Origin: Pseudeuparius sepicola
Lineage: Eukaryota; Arthropoda; Insecta; Coleoptera; Anthribidae
Reading direction: 5' to 3'
Assembly (NCBI GenBank): GCA_963920635.1
Contig: OY987303.1
Coordinates: 46,189,223 to 46,253,222 of the forward strand
Length of the DNA stretch: 64,000 nt
Numbering within the stretch: position 1 is the stretch's first letter; every line of letters starts with the position of its first letter. The notes beneath the pieces are model-generated. The model was not told where the DNA came from. It worked only from the letters and a program-made list of their open reading frames with translations, and made no database searches. The position numbers and the translations under genes were made by a program. Shown here piece by piece: positions 54,348-64,000 of the stretch.

Positions 54348-55328
54348 AAGGTTTGTTCCAACAGGGCCAATAACCGTGCTCAAGCACGTTCAGCGCATGC
54401 GCACTACCCCGCTGGCTGTTCCAACTGAATTATGTACCTACCGACACGGGACGATACACGCACTGTTCCAGCCGATTTATGGATCATTTGTGTATCGTCC
54501 TTGTACGATAAAAACGGTGCCTGGTCTAAAGCAATAACCGCGTGTACTGACATGCGCAATGTAGTCATGTGACAGAGATAAACAATAACCTCATATTTTT
54601 GTTTTTACGTAGATGGTTTTAAATCGATGGCTGGGATCGTGTTTTTTATTTCTTGTTGGTTTTTGGCTTGTTGGGTAGGGCGGGGAATCGTTGAACAATA
54701 ATTTTTTAGAGTGAAGAGTGAGGTTAGCCCACCGAACATTCGGTTAGCCACATATTAAACACGCAGGTTAGGTGCGGTCGCAAAACGTGATTTGGTCGAT
54801 TTGATTCACAATCCGTTCCATCTGAAATTTTCTTTGGGATCGCACATGAACGGTGCAAAACTAGCGCATGCGTTCTTTAAGGGTTATCATCTAGTTCATG
54901 TACAGTTCTGTGACGGTACGTAAATTCGAGTTGGAACAAATGATCCCAAAGAAAATTTCAGATGGAACGGAAAAATTGTTCAACGATTCCCCGCCCTACC
55001 CAACAAGCCAAAAACCAACAAGAAATAAAAAACACGACCCCAGCCATCGATTTAAACCTATCTACGTAAAAACAAAAATATGATGTTAATGTTTATCTCT
55101 GTCACACGACCATACACTGCGCATGTCAGTACACGCGGTTATTGCTTTAGACCAGGCACCGTTTTTATCGTACAAGGACGATACACAAATGATCCATAAA
55201 TCGGCTGGAACAGTGCGTGTATCGTCCCGTGTCGGTAGGTACATAATTCAGTTGGAACAGCCAGTGGGGTAGTGCGCATGCGCTGAACGTGCTTGAGCAC
55301 GGTTATTGGCCCTGTTGGAACAAACCTT
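54348..55328. mobile_element. 981-bp near-perfect palindrome inserted in mariner copy 2
   Basis: aaggtttgttccaacagggc on the left mirrors gccctgttggaacaaacctt on the right. The arms, about 470 bp, are almost identical and the same ORF is readable on both strands. The centre lies near 54840. It sits between the transposase start and the terminal repeat. I could not define a target duplication; the motif gttccaac recurs inside each arm. Confidence 0.85.
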
Positions 55329-56573
55329 GTATGTACAGTTAGTTGCCTAGCTAGGAAGTTATGAAATGACGAACGGGGCAACGCGGAGCAGTCGAAAAAA
55401 CGTTTCATAGACTCGACCGGGCCGATACGTCGCTTAATTCATACCGCCGAGGCTTCAGAACAATAAATCCTTTATCTATGCTTCAGAAGAGGTTAGATGG
55501 TGGACAAGAATTCATCAGAGGAGCTCCGGGGGTATTAAGGGAGACGGCTTGTGGTGTCGCGGTAATGAGCTTTCCGCGAGAGTAGGAACCGGTCCGGATA
55601 CGAGCTAAGGTAAGGGGAATCTAATAGCGCTGCATCTGTACAGATTCAAATCGATTGTTATTTATGTATTTTTTAAATTTGTTTGAGTAAAAAGGTATTT
55701 TCACCGTTCCTAAATCAACGGCAACACCGCGGAAAATCACTTCAGCTGTCAGTACCTTCAGAAGCCAAATTGGATGACGTCATTAAAGGCGGGGATTTAC
55801 AGGGAAAATAGGGGTCTTTACCCGTTTTTTTAAAGATCGTAAAAAAAATCTAAAAATATTTTTCTATGTTTTCTTAAGCCACCCTGCGCACGTGGTAAAA
55901 ATTTTTGTACTAAGTCATAGTTAACCCTGTATATATCGATGATTTGTTACATCGAAGATTACAAATCTGCGATCTATTTTTCTTATTAAGGTGGATGATG
56001 TTCTTGAAGGTAAAGGAATAATGAAAATGATAAAAAATGTTCAAAATATATGGAATAAAGGAGAAATCTAGGTACACATTGTGTAATCTTATTTGGAATG
56101 TTTGATAAAGCTGTTGATTTTAACAGAATTTAAAAATATTTTTTAATATGTTTTTTCATTTTGCACCAATACAAACGTTTCACTCGCAATGTTTTGAAGC
56201 TTAGAAACCGTATGACGTCGCATGTTTACGTTTACGTGAAATTTCACACTTGTTCAAAATTTTTATGCGTTAACGCATAGGTTTACGTTTACGTATTATG
56301 ATCACTTCAGCTCTCTACTACCAAATACTCAAAATAAGAATATTGCATGTCAAGATAATACCCTAACCTAACCATGTCGTATCCCCCTTTTAAACCCCAT
56401 CTGCAATTTTGTAAATATTAAATATCCGGTGATAACTAAAAAGAAGTCGTATTTCCGGATTACTTTAGATACATCAAAATATATAATTTGCTTAATTTTG
56501 GTGGTTCACACAGCACACAGTGTAAATCGTGCCTATGTTATTATCTGCTCCTAAAACAAATACCGAACAATTA

Positions 56574-57872
56574 TTATTTTTTGTTGTATAACCGTTGAAG
56601 TACAGCGAAATATGAGTAGGACGAGCGCAAAATCGTCATAAGAGTAGCCAAGTTCAACGTGAAAAAATTGCCAGCTGTCAATCTGACAGTTCTCTTGGCC
56701 CTCTCCATGACGATGATCAACGTCTTCTGCTGAGAGATGCCGCTGTCGTTCCACCTGGCCAAGTAGCAAGCCTCCGTGACATTGTTGCTCTAAAAAATAG
56801 TATCAACTATACAAACCGAAATCGCATGGTGAATTCTCTCACGCTCTCCATGATGTTCTGGCCGTACCAGCAGTACATCACTACCTGGCACATCATGCAG
56901 GAGAAATACGTGATCAGCAGTACAAACTGCATGCTGCCGAAAGGGATCTGCAAGACTTTAGTTTTTAAGCCGTTTTCGGCTGGTTTAGAAAATAAGTTAC
57001 CACCAACATTTGGAATCCCGTCAAGCATATCACCACGACGCTGCATATGAACTGCACGAAAATTCCGTAGGAGAAAGTGTCCTCGATGAGGCACACGTAT
57101 CGTAGCAGCTCGTCGTAGTAGATGATGCAGTCCCTGAGATTTTTCGTGGCAACCCGTTCGTCATCGTTCACAAAGTTCTTGATGCGGCCTACCAACACAT
57201 CGAACAGGCTCGTGCCGACCGTGAGCAAAGTTATGGACATGATGTCGATATTAGAGTTGCACCAGGCTCCCACGGCGATGCTCAGTACTTCCGAGAACAC
57301 CACTTGGAAGTAGTAATTGTCGGCATTGAAGGGAAACCAACAGGGTAGCGGGTACACCGTCTTCCCACTTTGGTCGAGCAACGGAAACAGCCCATAGAAA
57401 ACCACCACGAACACGCACAGAATACGGAAAATCTTCGCGACGGCTCTGCAATTGTCGATGTGGACGTTCACCAAATCTCTTTCGGGCGCAGACATTTTAG
57501 TGAAGATTTTCCGACGAAGAAATTCCTCGATTCGCGGCAGATTCCGCTTCTTGCGAATGAAGTTCGTGAGCTTACAGAGAAAGGCGAACTGCGTGGTGCA
57601 AAATAGCAAGTTTTCGGAAATTTTGGTGATGTTCGAAAATTGGAAAAACAGAAAAGTTACCATCGAGAGAAATTGGGCCCACGAGATCGATATGTTGAAC
57701 ACGAAACTAACAACGTAAAAGAGCCTGGCAGTTTGGACCGGATAAAAACCGCCAACGGTCAAGAATTTTTTGTCTATTTCGAATGATTTGCACAGATCGA
57801 AACTCTGAAAAACGAAAAATTAGTTTATAAGAAGGCGAATGGTGCCGTAGATCTTACCTCGAAGCGATTCAT
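56574..57872 (-). CDS. Insect odorant receptor (7tm_6 family)
   Basis: Four exons: 57872-57858, 57804-57001, 56947-56843 and 56789-56574. All introns are phase 0 and GT-AG, and each is 53 bp. The joined frame codes for 379 residues, the normal length for the family. Several hydrophobic helices are visible (e.g. LFYVVSFVFNISISW, ILCVFVVVFYGLFPLL, IFVQFICSVVVICLTGF). The C-terminus has the family's signature: YCWYGQNIMES, ARWNDSGISQQKTLIIVMER, and SSYSYFAVLQRLYN at the end. It acts as a ligand-gated channel subunit with Orco in the dendrite membrane of olfactory neurons. It is on the same strand as the Thr/Pro-rich gene and would be nested in its large intron. No break seen. The 15-nt first exon (MNRFE) is the least certain part. 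Confidence 0.93.
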
Positions 57873-58879
57873 TTTTAGAACTTCCGAACGAAAAGTTTGC
57901 TGGAGTAATACGGCGACAATAATTAGTCGTACATTATATGAAACGTGTAGTAGAGACATTGAAACTCCTCCCATACCCGACGATCAAGCCGAACGTATAA
58001 TTAAGAAAAGTTGCCGTATTATTAGGGCGGGTGTATCATTAAATCGATGCCAGTTTTGATTAAAGTTGAGTTTGGGGGGGGGGGAGAGTAGAGGCACGGA
58101 GGGGGGAGGTGCGACCCCTCGCCGATAAAATTAAGAATACAATTTGAACGTTTGACTCGTACAACAATTTTATGAAGTTGTTTCTCATAAGAAAAAATCG
58201 GGAGAACTTTTGAGAGCCACTTACAGAAAAGTCTGTAAATGCTAAATGTATTTAGCGTTCTATTTTATTAGGTATGCACAACATAGGTACCACATTTCTC
58301 CTTAATAAGGTCTTACCGAAACAGCAAACTTCATAGTCGTTGCGCCGCGAGCGTCTGCCGAAATCTAAACTGGAAAACGTGCCTAGTGGATTTTTACAAC
58401 CCGACCCGATGTGTTTATATCTACTTTTTTTGGATTTTAGCGGAGATCCGCCGAGAGCAGTTTCCTGCTCAAAACACCGGTTTTCCATTCTAGGAGGCAG
58501 CCAATAAGAAAGCGGGCGGAGCGTTTGATTGGTCGGCGTTTCGGAGATCCATGGAGCAGGTGTCGACGGGGGCCAGTTAGGCCAGTATAACCTACGAAGT
58601 GTAGGTATAAATTGCCCGATTGACCGAACTCGATCTTCAGAACGGTCGTTCTCTAAATTAAAATCAGTAAAAAACTATTCGAGAAATTGTTGTTCCCAAG
58701 ACAGAATAAGTAATTTAGCATTATGTACTTTCTATAGAAGCTGAAGAAGCTGCAGCAATGGATAAAAGCGAACTAATTAAAGTTCATGGACATCTCCTGC
58801 ACTAAAGACTATGATATCATCTAGGTATATTAAGCACTCTTTGTACATTAGGGTGACAAACTCATTGTGCCTCAATGCC

Positions 58880-60020
58880 TAAACTTTTTTTTGTTTGAAA
58901 CCCGCTTCTTTTGACCTTTCTATAATTGTCAAGATGCAAATTCAGGGCCGACTACGGTTTTTTCATACCCCCCCCCCCCCCCCGATTTTTACGAAAACCT
59001 TTTAACGATTTTTTTATTTAAAACCGGAGACCACAGGGTTAATCACAATACCACAAAACCACCATATAGACCAAATTTGATTTGAAGATATACAGGAAGT
59101 TCCATTCTACAGGGTGTCAAACTTGAACAAAATTGGAATTTTAAAGGCATCTGGCGAGTCAAGTGGGATATAAAATCCCTTCACAATTTGAATGGTCAAC
59201 AGGACCACTCAAAATGTTGGTGTGCAAAGATTTAATACAAATATATATAGGTACAGGGAATTTTTCTCTGGGCCATCTGAAAAAGCTGAAATTAAAAAAA
59301 AAACTCTATACGGATCAAAAATGCCCTGGAATCATTGAAAAAATATTAATAAACACAAAAGTAATTTATTTCTGAACTAAATGCTAACCAACTAATAAAA
59401 ACAATTTAAATTATTGGACCTTTCTCAACAGTCACTGCCTAAGACGATACCTACATTTTCTGTGTGTTTCCTATTGTGGCACACCAGCCACCTTGACTGA
59501 TATGGACTTACTGACTGGCAGGCACCTATATTTTTTTACTTAAGTTCGTTTATAGTGTCTGGGGCGGTTTTGATATACTCGATTTTTGACCCATATAAAG
59601 TTCCAAAAATTCAGTACTTTGAGATACCCTAGGTAATAACACTCTGTATATTTTGTATTGGACCTTTGCACGTCAATACTTTGAGTGGTCCTATTCGACT
59701 GTTTTGAGAGGATTCCATGGCACATTTGACTTGGCAGATGCCTTTAAAATTCTTATTTTTTCTAAAATTTGACACCCTGCAGAATGGAACTCCCTGTATA
59801 TTTTTTTGTTCAAATTTGGTATATGGGGGTTTTGGGATGTTTTGACTAACGTTGTGTGATGAGATTTTAAATAAAAAAATCGCTAAATGGTCTTAGTGAA
59901 AATCGAGGGTACATAAAAAAAACGCAGCCCGCCCTGGATTTTCATTTTAAAAATAGTAAAGAAGTCAAAAGAGGCGGCTTTGAAGGCCTTTTAAACAAAA
60001 ACGTTCAGGCGATTACCTTC
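58880..60020. mobile_element. ~1.1-kb palindromic MITE, family B, copy 2
   Basis: The left arm has gcctaaac and tgcaaattcagggccgacta. The right arm has the inverted counterparts agcccgccctggattttca and gttcaggc. Shares sequence with the element at 46.8-47.8 kb throughout, including aatttgacaccctg and cagtcactgcctaaga-type blocks. A run of about 14 C lies near 58975. The 57873-58880 stretch before it has no gene I can support; a G run lies near 58072. Confidence 0.75.
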
Positions 60021-60992
60021 AAAAATGAAGATTTTACAGATTTGTACAGTTTTAAAGTTGGACATCCTGCAGATATATTTTTGTTTTAAAAACTGTTTTG
60101 TTTTTATTTACTAAGAAATAAAAGTTTTGACAGTTTTACCTTCGTGTATGTTTTTTTTTATTTTCAAATTTGAGGGGCCCAAATTTAATTTTGGCGGGAG
60201 GGGGGGGGTTAAAATTTGAAGCTACGCCACTGCTGGGGGGTTGTAGCCCGACAGCCCCTATGCACGAGCCGCCACTGGCCGTTGGTATAGTACGCCGTAT
60301 TTATCCGGCGCTTTTAATATTCCTTGGTACCCGCACTTTGTTGAGATTTATTAAGTTTTTTCATTTAAAAACCCTCATTTTCATATTTTAACGCGTTCGT
60401 TTGTGCACATTTTCGTGGCCGACAGAGCGACGGATTTAAGCTGACAATCCGAAATTTAAATTTATTGACATTTGACAGATGACAATAAACTAACCTAACC
60501 TGTTAGGTTGGCATTAGCTACGTTTGAGGATTCAGTATTCAGACGAAATGCTCCATGCGTGCTGTTTGTGCACAATCGTGTTTTATTTTGCACTCGGTGT
60601 TAACACCATTGCCACCATTGTTTGAACAACCTTGTGGTCCTTGTGCAGTACAATAATTGTTGTGCATTCTTCCAATTTTTGGAAGTAATTAACTGTTTTA
60701 TCGAATTTGATCCAATAGTTATGGAAAAAACCTATTTTTGAGATTCACAAGTTTTAGAAAATAATTTAAATTGAAGAACACAAAATATCACAAATGTTTA
60801 GGTTAGGTGAGGTTAGAGAGGTTACGTGACGCTCAGTTTCTGCATGATCGCGTTAGGTTTTAACACTTTTCCACTAAGCGTTCTCAAAGTACACTGATAC
60901 CGCACTACCCTGTTCAAGGTGTGCATTCTCAAACACGGCTAGTGTGGCTAGCGCCACCCTTTCGAATAGCAAACCACGTAACTAGGGTTCTT

Positions 60993-61231
60993 CCTTTGAA
61001 TAAAGAACCCCACGAAGAAGCAAATTTGGCTTAACTCCGTTTTAACAGTGGCTCGCACCTTTGAATTGTTTCGACACACGAATCGATAATACAGCAATTC
61101 TAATTTTAAATTTCCAATTATGAAGAAGTAGCTACCTACACAAACGCCTATGCCACTTTGGTGCATTGTCTCAAAAGTTAATTTAAATTGCAAAATTACT
61201 TAAAGATGGATTATTATCCTCAAGCATTTTA
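60993..61231. repeat. Dispersed repeat, copy 2 (first copy at 21.6 kb)
   Basis: Same orientation and segments as 21638-21985 but shorter. The DNA on either side (60021-60992 and 61232-61943) has no gene or element I can support. Confidence 0.75.
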
Positions 61232-61943
61232 GTTTTGGCGGTCAGGAAAGTGCAACAAGCCGCACAACTAAGCATAACAACTCGAAAAAGCATCTAAAAT
61301 CACTGACACCTATCAGCGTGTCAGATATCAAAATATTGTGCCAAAACTTGGTTACTACTCTGGGAGATTTCTGTCTCACGTATTTTATAATATACATAGA
61401 GCTTTGACTCCTTCCTGGGTTCATGTCAAATATTTTTTGAGATGTTTGATGTTCCGTTAGTTTCAAATTTTAGACACAGAATAATAATAATAATTACACA
61501 AACCTTGAAATTTTGCCATGGCATATTTTTTGAGGTTCCTAATAGTTCAGAAACTACTGGAACTATAGGTATACTTGACAACATTCTGATAGAAATAAGT
61601 GCTGGTTAACGGTTTCCCGTAGACGTTTTTATTTTATTTTTAGACAAACCGAGCTTTAAAAAAAATTGAATTTAAAACAATGGTAGGTATATATAGAATG
61701 AGTTAATTAGCCCAAAATGTGGTATATGCCCATTCGGGAAATACCTCTAAATTGCTTTTGGAAATTATCGAAATTTTCAGTAAATTTCAATAAAATTTCC
61801 AATAGGATCGAATACTTGAGTTAATCATTGCTAAACGTGTTAAAAAAATGTTTGGATAGAAAATACTATTTCTTGATTTTGTGAACGTAGTTTAGGTGTC
61901 TTCTAGAGTCTAAATCAAATGCTTCGTCTATAAACATACTAAC

Positions 61944-62240
61944 CTGTTTAGTTTCAGCTTGGACAAGCTGGACGACGCCAATAGGGATTCAACAGTGGAC
62001 GCTTGAATCCTGGGTTTAAAACCGCTTCTCTTGCTAAACCCACCGTTCGTAGCTGCGGCAGTTGTTGTTTCGGCGCTGAGGTTGTTGGTGGACTTGGGCT
62101 TACTGCGCCTCGAATACCTCTTCGCAGAGGAGCGCGGTGCTTCGGTGGTTACCTCATCTCTGCGCGAATATTTAGCAGTGGTAGAAGCTGACTTTCGTCG
62201 ACCATTTTTGTTACGAGGTCTTTGTGAAGACGTGTTGGGT
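61944..62240 (-). CDS. Probable upstream exon of the Thr/Pro-rich secreted-type gene
   Basis: Open for 98 codons between a TAAATACAG acceptor and a CTAAACAG|GTTAGT donor, both phase 2. The peptide is Ser/Thr/Arg/Lys-rich (RRDEVTTEAPRSSAKRYSRR, ETTTAAATNGGFSKRSGFKP) and ends KLKLNR when joined to the next exon. It is GC-rich and free of stops in an AT-rich setting, so it is a real exon. Its phase and composition fit the exon at 22761-22582, which begins SPGRWQYKTT. That join would need an intron of 39,182 bp. More 5' exons must lie beyond the window, as no start or signal peptide is seen here. Confidence 0.75.
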
Positions 62241-62559
62241 CTGTATTTATTTACAAGTGTTAGTGGTATATTCGTCTAGAGAAAGGTGCCTTAATATCCT
62301 CGACCACCACGATAACAGAACTGAAGAAAGAGTAGCGTATAGGAGTAGAGATCATTTAAATGGTCCGGCAACATCAGTTTATCAAATTAAAGTAAAATAG
62401 AACTAATAGAATAAAATAAAACAAATAGTAATAGAGGTGTTTATCTGGTAATTATTGTGTTTTGAATTCAGATGAGTTATGACGATTTCTTTGCCCTATA
62501 TATTTCCCAGATAAGAAATCTCTTTTAAAAACTTAATTTTTTTTTTCGACATCTACAGT

Positions 62560-63345
62560 GTGTCCCAGGATTGTTTGGAGGACTCTTGTACTTAGGTAAG
62601 TGAGAGAAAAAAATGAGTTGAAATTTGATCTTTTGGGGTTCAGCCCTGCTTGGTTTGACACTAATTTGTGACATAATTTTAGTTTCGAAAAATCACATAC
62701 ACCTTGAAAATATTGAAAAAAAAAACTAATTTTTACCCCAATAAAGTGACCTGTTTTGTCGGTTTTACGACAAAACGTTATTAAGGAAACTTGTTTATAA
62801 TGAAAAACTGAGTAGGTTTGCGAAATTTAAAAATTTTATTCCTACTTTGATTTTTAGTCATTTTCCCACCTTTTTTAGAAAAGTGTCCAAAAGCCTAAGC
62901 CAGCTTTGATTTTTGTGCAGTTCAAATTTTTTAGGAGAGAAAAATCAAAAGTGGGCCTGGGCTTTCGAAATATTTTACATCTCTTCAGTTTTTAATCACA
63001 AGTCTTCTCAAAAACATTTTGATGTGAAAGATACAGAAAGTCACTCTTCTATAAAAAGTGTAGAAAAGGGGAAAAATCAAAGTAGGAATATACTTTTGAA
63101 ATTTTGCAAACCTAATCAGTTTTTCATTCGGAAGTCAAGTTAATTAAGTTTCCTTAATAACATTTTGCTGTAAAACCTACAAGGTCACTTTACTGGTGAC
63201 AAAAATTAGTTTTTCAAAATGTTCAAGCCACACGATTTTTCGAAATTAAAATTATGTCACAACTTAGTTTTAAACCAAGCAGGGCTGAACCCCGAAGGAT
63301 CAAATTTCAACTTGAATTTTTTGTCATTTACAAGAATCGCCCAAA
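62560..63345. mobile_element. Palindromic MITE (~785 bp)
   Basis: ggggttcagccctgcttggt on the left mirrors ccaagcagggctgaacccc on the right; gttattaaggaaacttg mirrors aagtttccttaataac. The arms run about 250 bp with mismatches around a ~250-bp centre. The outermost blocks (gagttgaaatttgatctt) are shared with dispersed repeat A at 28.6 kb. It contains no gene. The remaining 63346-64000 is AT-rich apart from a short GC-rich patch at 63735-63790, with nothing recognisable. Confidence 0.8.
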
Positions 63346-64000
63346 GAATTCTGCCTACCATACACACGGTATGGGTGAAAGATTATAATAGAAGATAAGG
63401 TTTATACCTCCAAATAGAAAGAGTTTTATTGTATTTTAAGTATGGGGATCTCGGAAATTACTTCACAAAAAGTAATTTCAAGTAATTTTAAGTATTTTCT
63501 TAATGCACGTAATCTTCATTATTATTGGTTTCGCAGAAAATGTGTAAAATTTCGTAGATAATTATAGCCCTCGTGTAGACTAGCACACATTATAGCGTGT
63601 ACATGATGTACAAAATTTTAACCGCATGTTGAAAAAAATAGCTTAATAAAAATCCGAATTAAAAAAAATCTGAAGTCAACAAAAAAAATTAAAATATATT
63701 TTCAAAAGTGTATAAAACTCCAAAAATTACGGCGCTTAGCTGGAAAATTCGCGCATCGAGGCCGGCGACGCCAGGGCGCGCAGTTGCCAGATGCACAAGA
63801 TGTCGAAAATTTACTTATTTTTTACTTTTGTACAGAAATCTCAAAAAATAAAAAAAAATTGAAATATTTAGAAAAAAACTAAAAGATCGATAATTTTCTT
63901 TTTTTTTAATTTTTGACATACAACTACACCATGGTCTAAGTTACTTTACCTTTTACCTATTACTTTTATGGTTTTCCAATGTCAATCAAATATGCAAACA

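Larger units (their letters stand above)
52351..55929 (-). mobile_element. Tc1/mariner copy 2, with an intact spliced transposase
   Basis: CAGGGTTAACTATCACTTAG at 52351 and its inverted equivalent ending AGTTAACCCTG at 55929, with TA at both flanks (52349-52350 and 55930-55931). Length 3579 bp, of which about 980 bp is a palindromic insertion (54348-55328). The terminal regions share a gtaaaaatttttgtacta block. The transposase gene occupies 52922-54240. The copy stands head to head with copy 1, 168 bp apart. Confidence 0.85.

Noticed and set aside
54343..55408. Identical ORFs on opposite strands in mariner copy 2
   Set aside because: They are the two arms of the 981-bp palindrome; the peptide is unlike any protein and has no transcript context.
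60485..60515. Telomere-like TTAGG repeats (aacctaacctgttagg)
   Set aside because: Only two or three imperfect units on each strand, too short to be telomeric.

Overview
This window is insect nuclear DNA: AT-rich, intron-bearing and packed with transposable elements. The evidence for an insect is a seven-transmembrane odorant receptor gene, two 12-cysteine secreted inhibitor-like genes, a Thr/Pro-rich extracellular protein gene, and a TE mix of P, hAT, Tc1/mariner, Ty3/gypsy, Penelope and Polinton types. I cannot fix the order; the receptor C-terminus looks beetle-like to me, but that is an impression.

Layout. 1-5.1 kb holds a 67-bp GC-rich tandem array, a 1.3-kb fold-back Tc1/mariner-type MITE, and a Penelope-like retroelement remnant (reverse transcriptase tail plus GIY-YIG endonuclease) with a hammerhead-like motif downstream. 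5.06-5.66 kb holds a small two-exon coiled-coil gene of unknown role. 6.8-11.5 kb (minus strand) is the virion cassette of an endogenous Polinton/adintovirus-like element: parvovirus-type phospholipase A2, a hydrophobic pX/pVI-like core protein, an adenain-like protease, a penton-like protein, a double-jelly-roll major capsid protein and three small conserved ORFs. It is barely decayed: a few in-frame stops, two homopolymer frameshifts and one small deletion. 12.2-17.2 kb holds a TE with long inverted repeats and two hAT remnants.

From 19.1 kb on, host genes lie among TEs. A Thr/Pro/Gln-rich secreted-type gene on the minus strand has its last three exons at 19.3-22.8 kb. A phase-compatible further exon lies at 61.9-62.2 kb, which implies an intron of about 39 kb. 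That intron would contain three complete nested genes: a compact 12-Cys inhibitor-like gene (24.9-25.3 kb, minus), its paralog with the same phase-1 intron enlarged to 14.3 kb (31.75-46.38 kb, plus), and the odorant receptor (56.6-57.9 kb, minus), whose three introns are all 53 bp.

The 14.3-kb intron is a TE trap. It holds a hAT element with a nested hAT MITE, a P element sharing the identical 8-bp target duplication with that hAT and carrying its own nested mariner MITE, a palindromic element, ten copies of a 269-bp satellite, a second degenerate array and a Ty3/gypsy relic. 49.3-55.9 kb holds two inverted Tc1/mariner copies. One encodes a transposase that reads through intact across three exons; the other carries an 812-bp internally deleted P element with a THAP domain.

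The most interesting items are the nearly intact viral capsid cassette, the adjacent hAT and P insertions at one 8-bp target, the intact spliced mariner, an unclassified element with GGACGTCC arrays and a 66-aa spliced gene, and the nested-gene giant intron.
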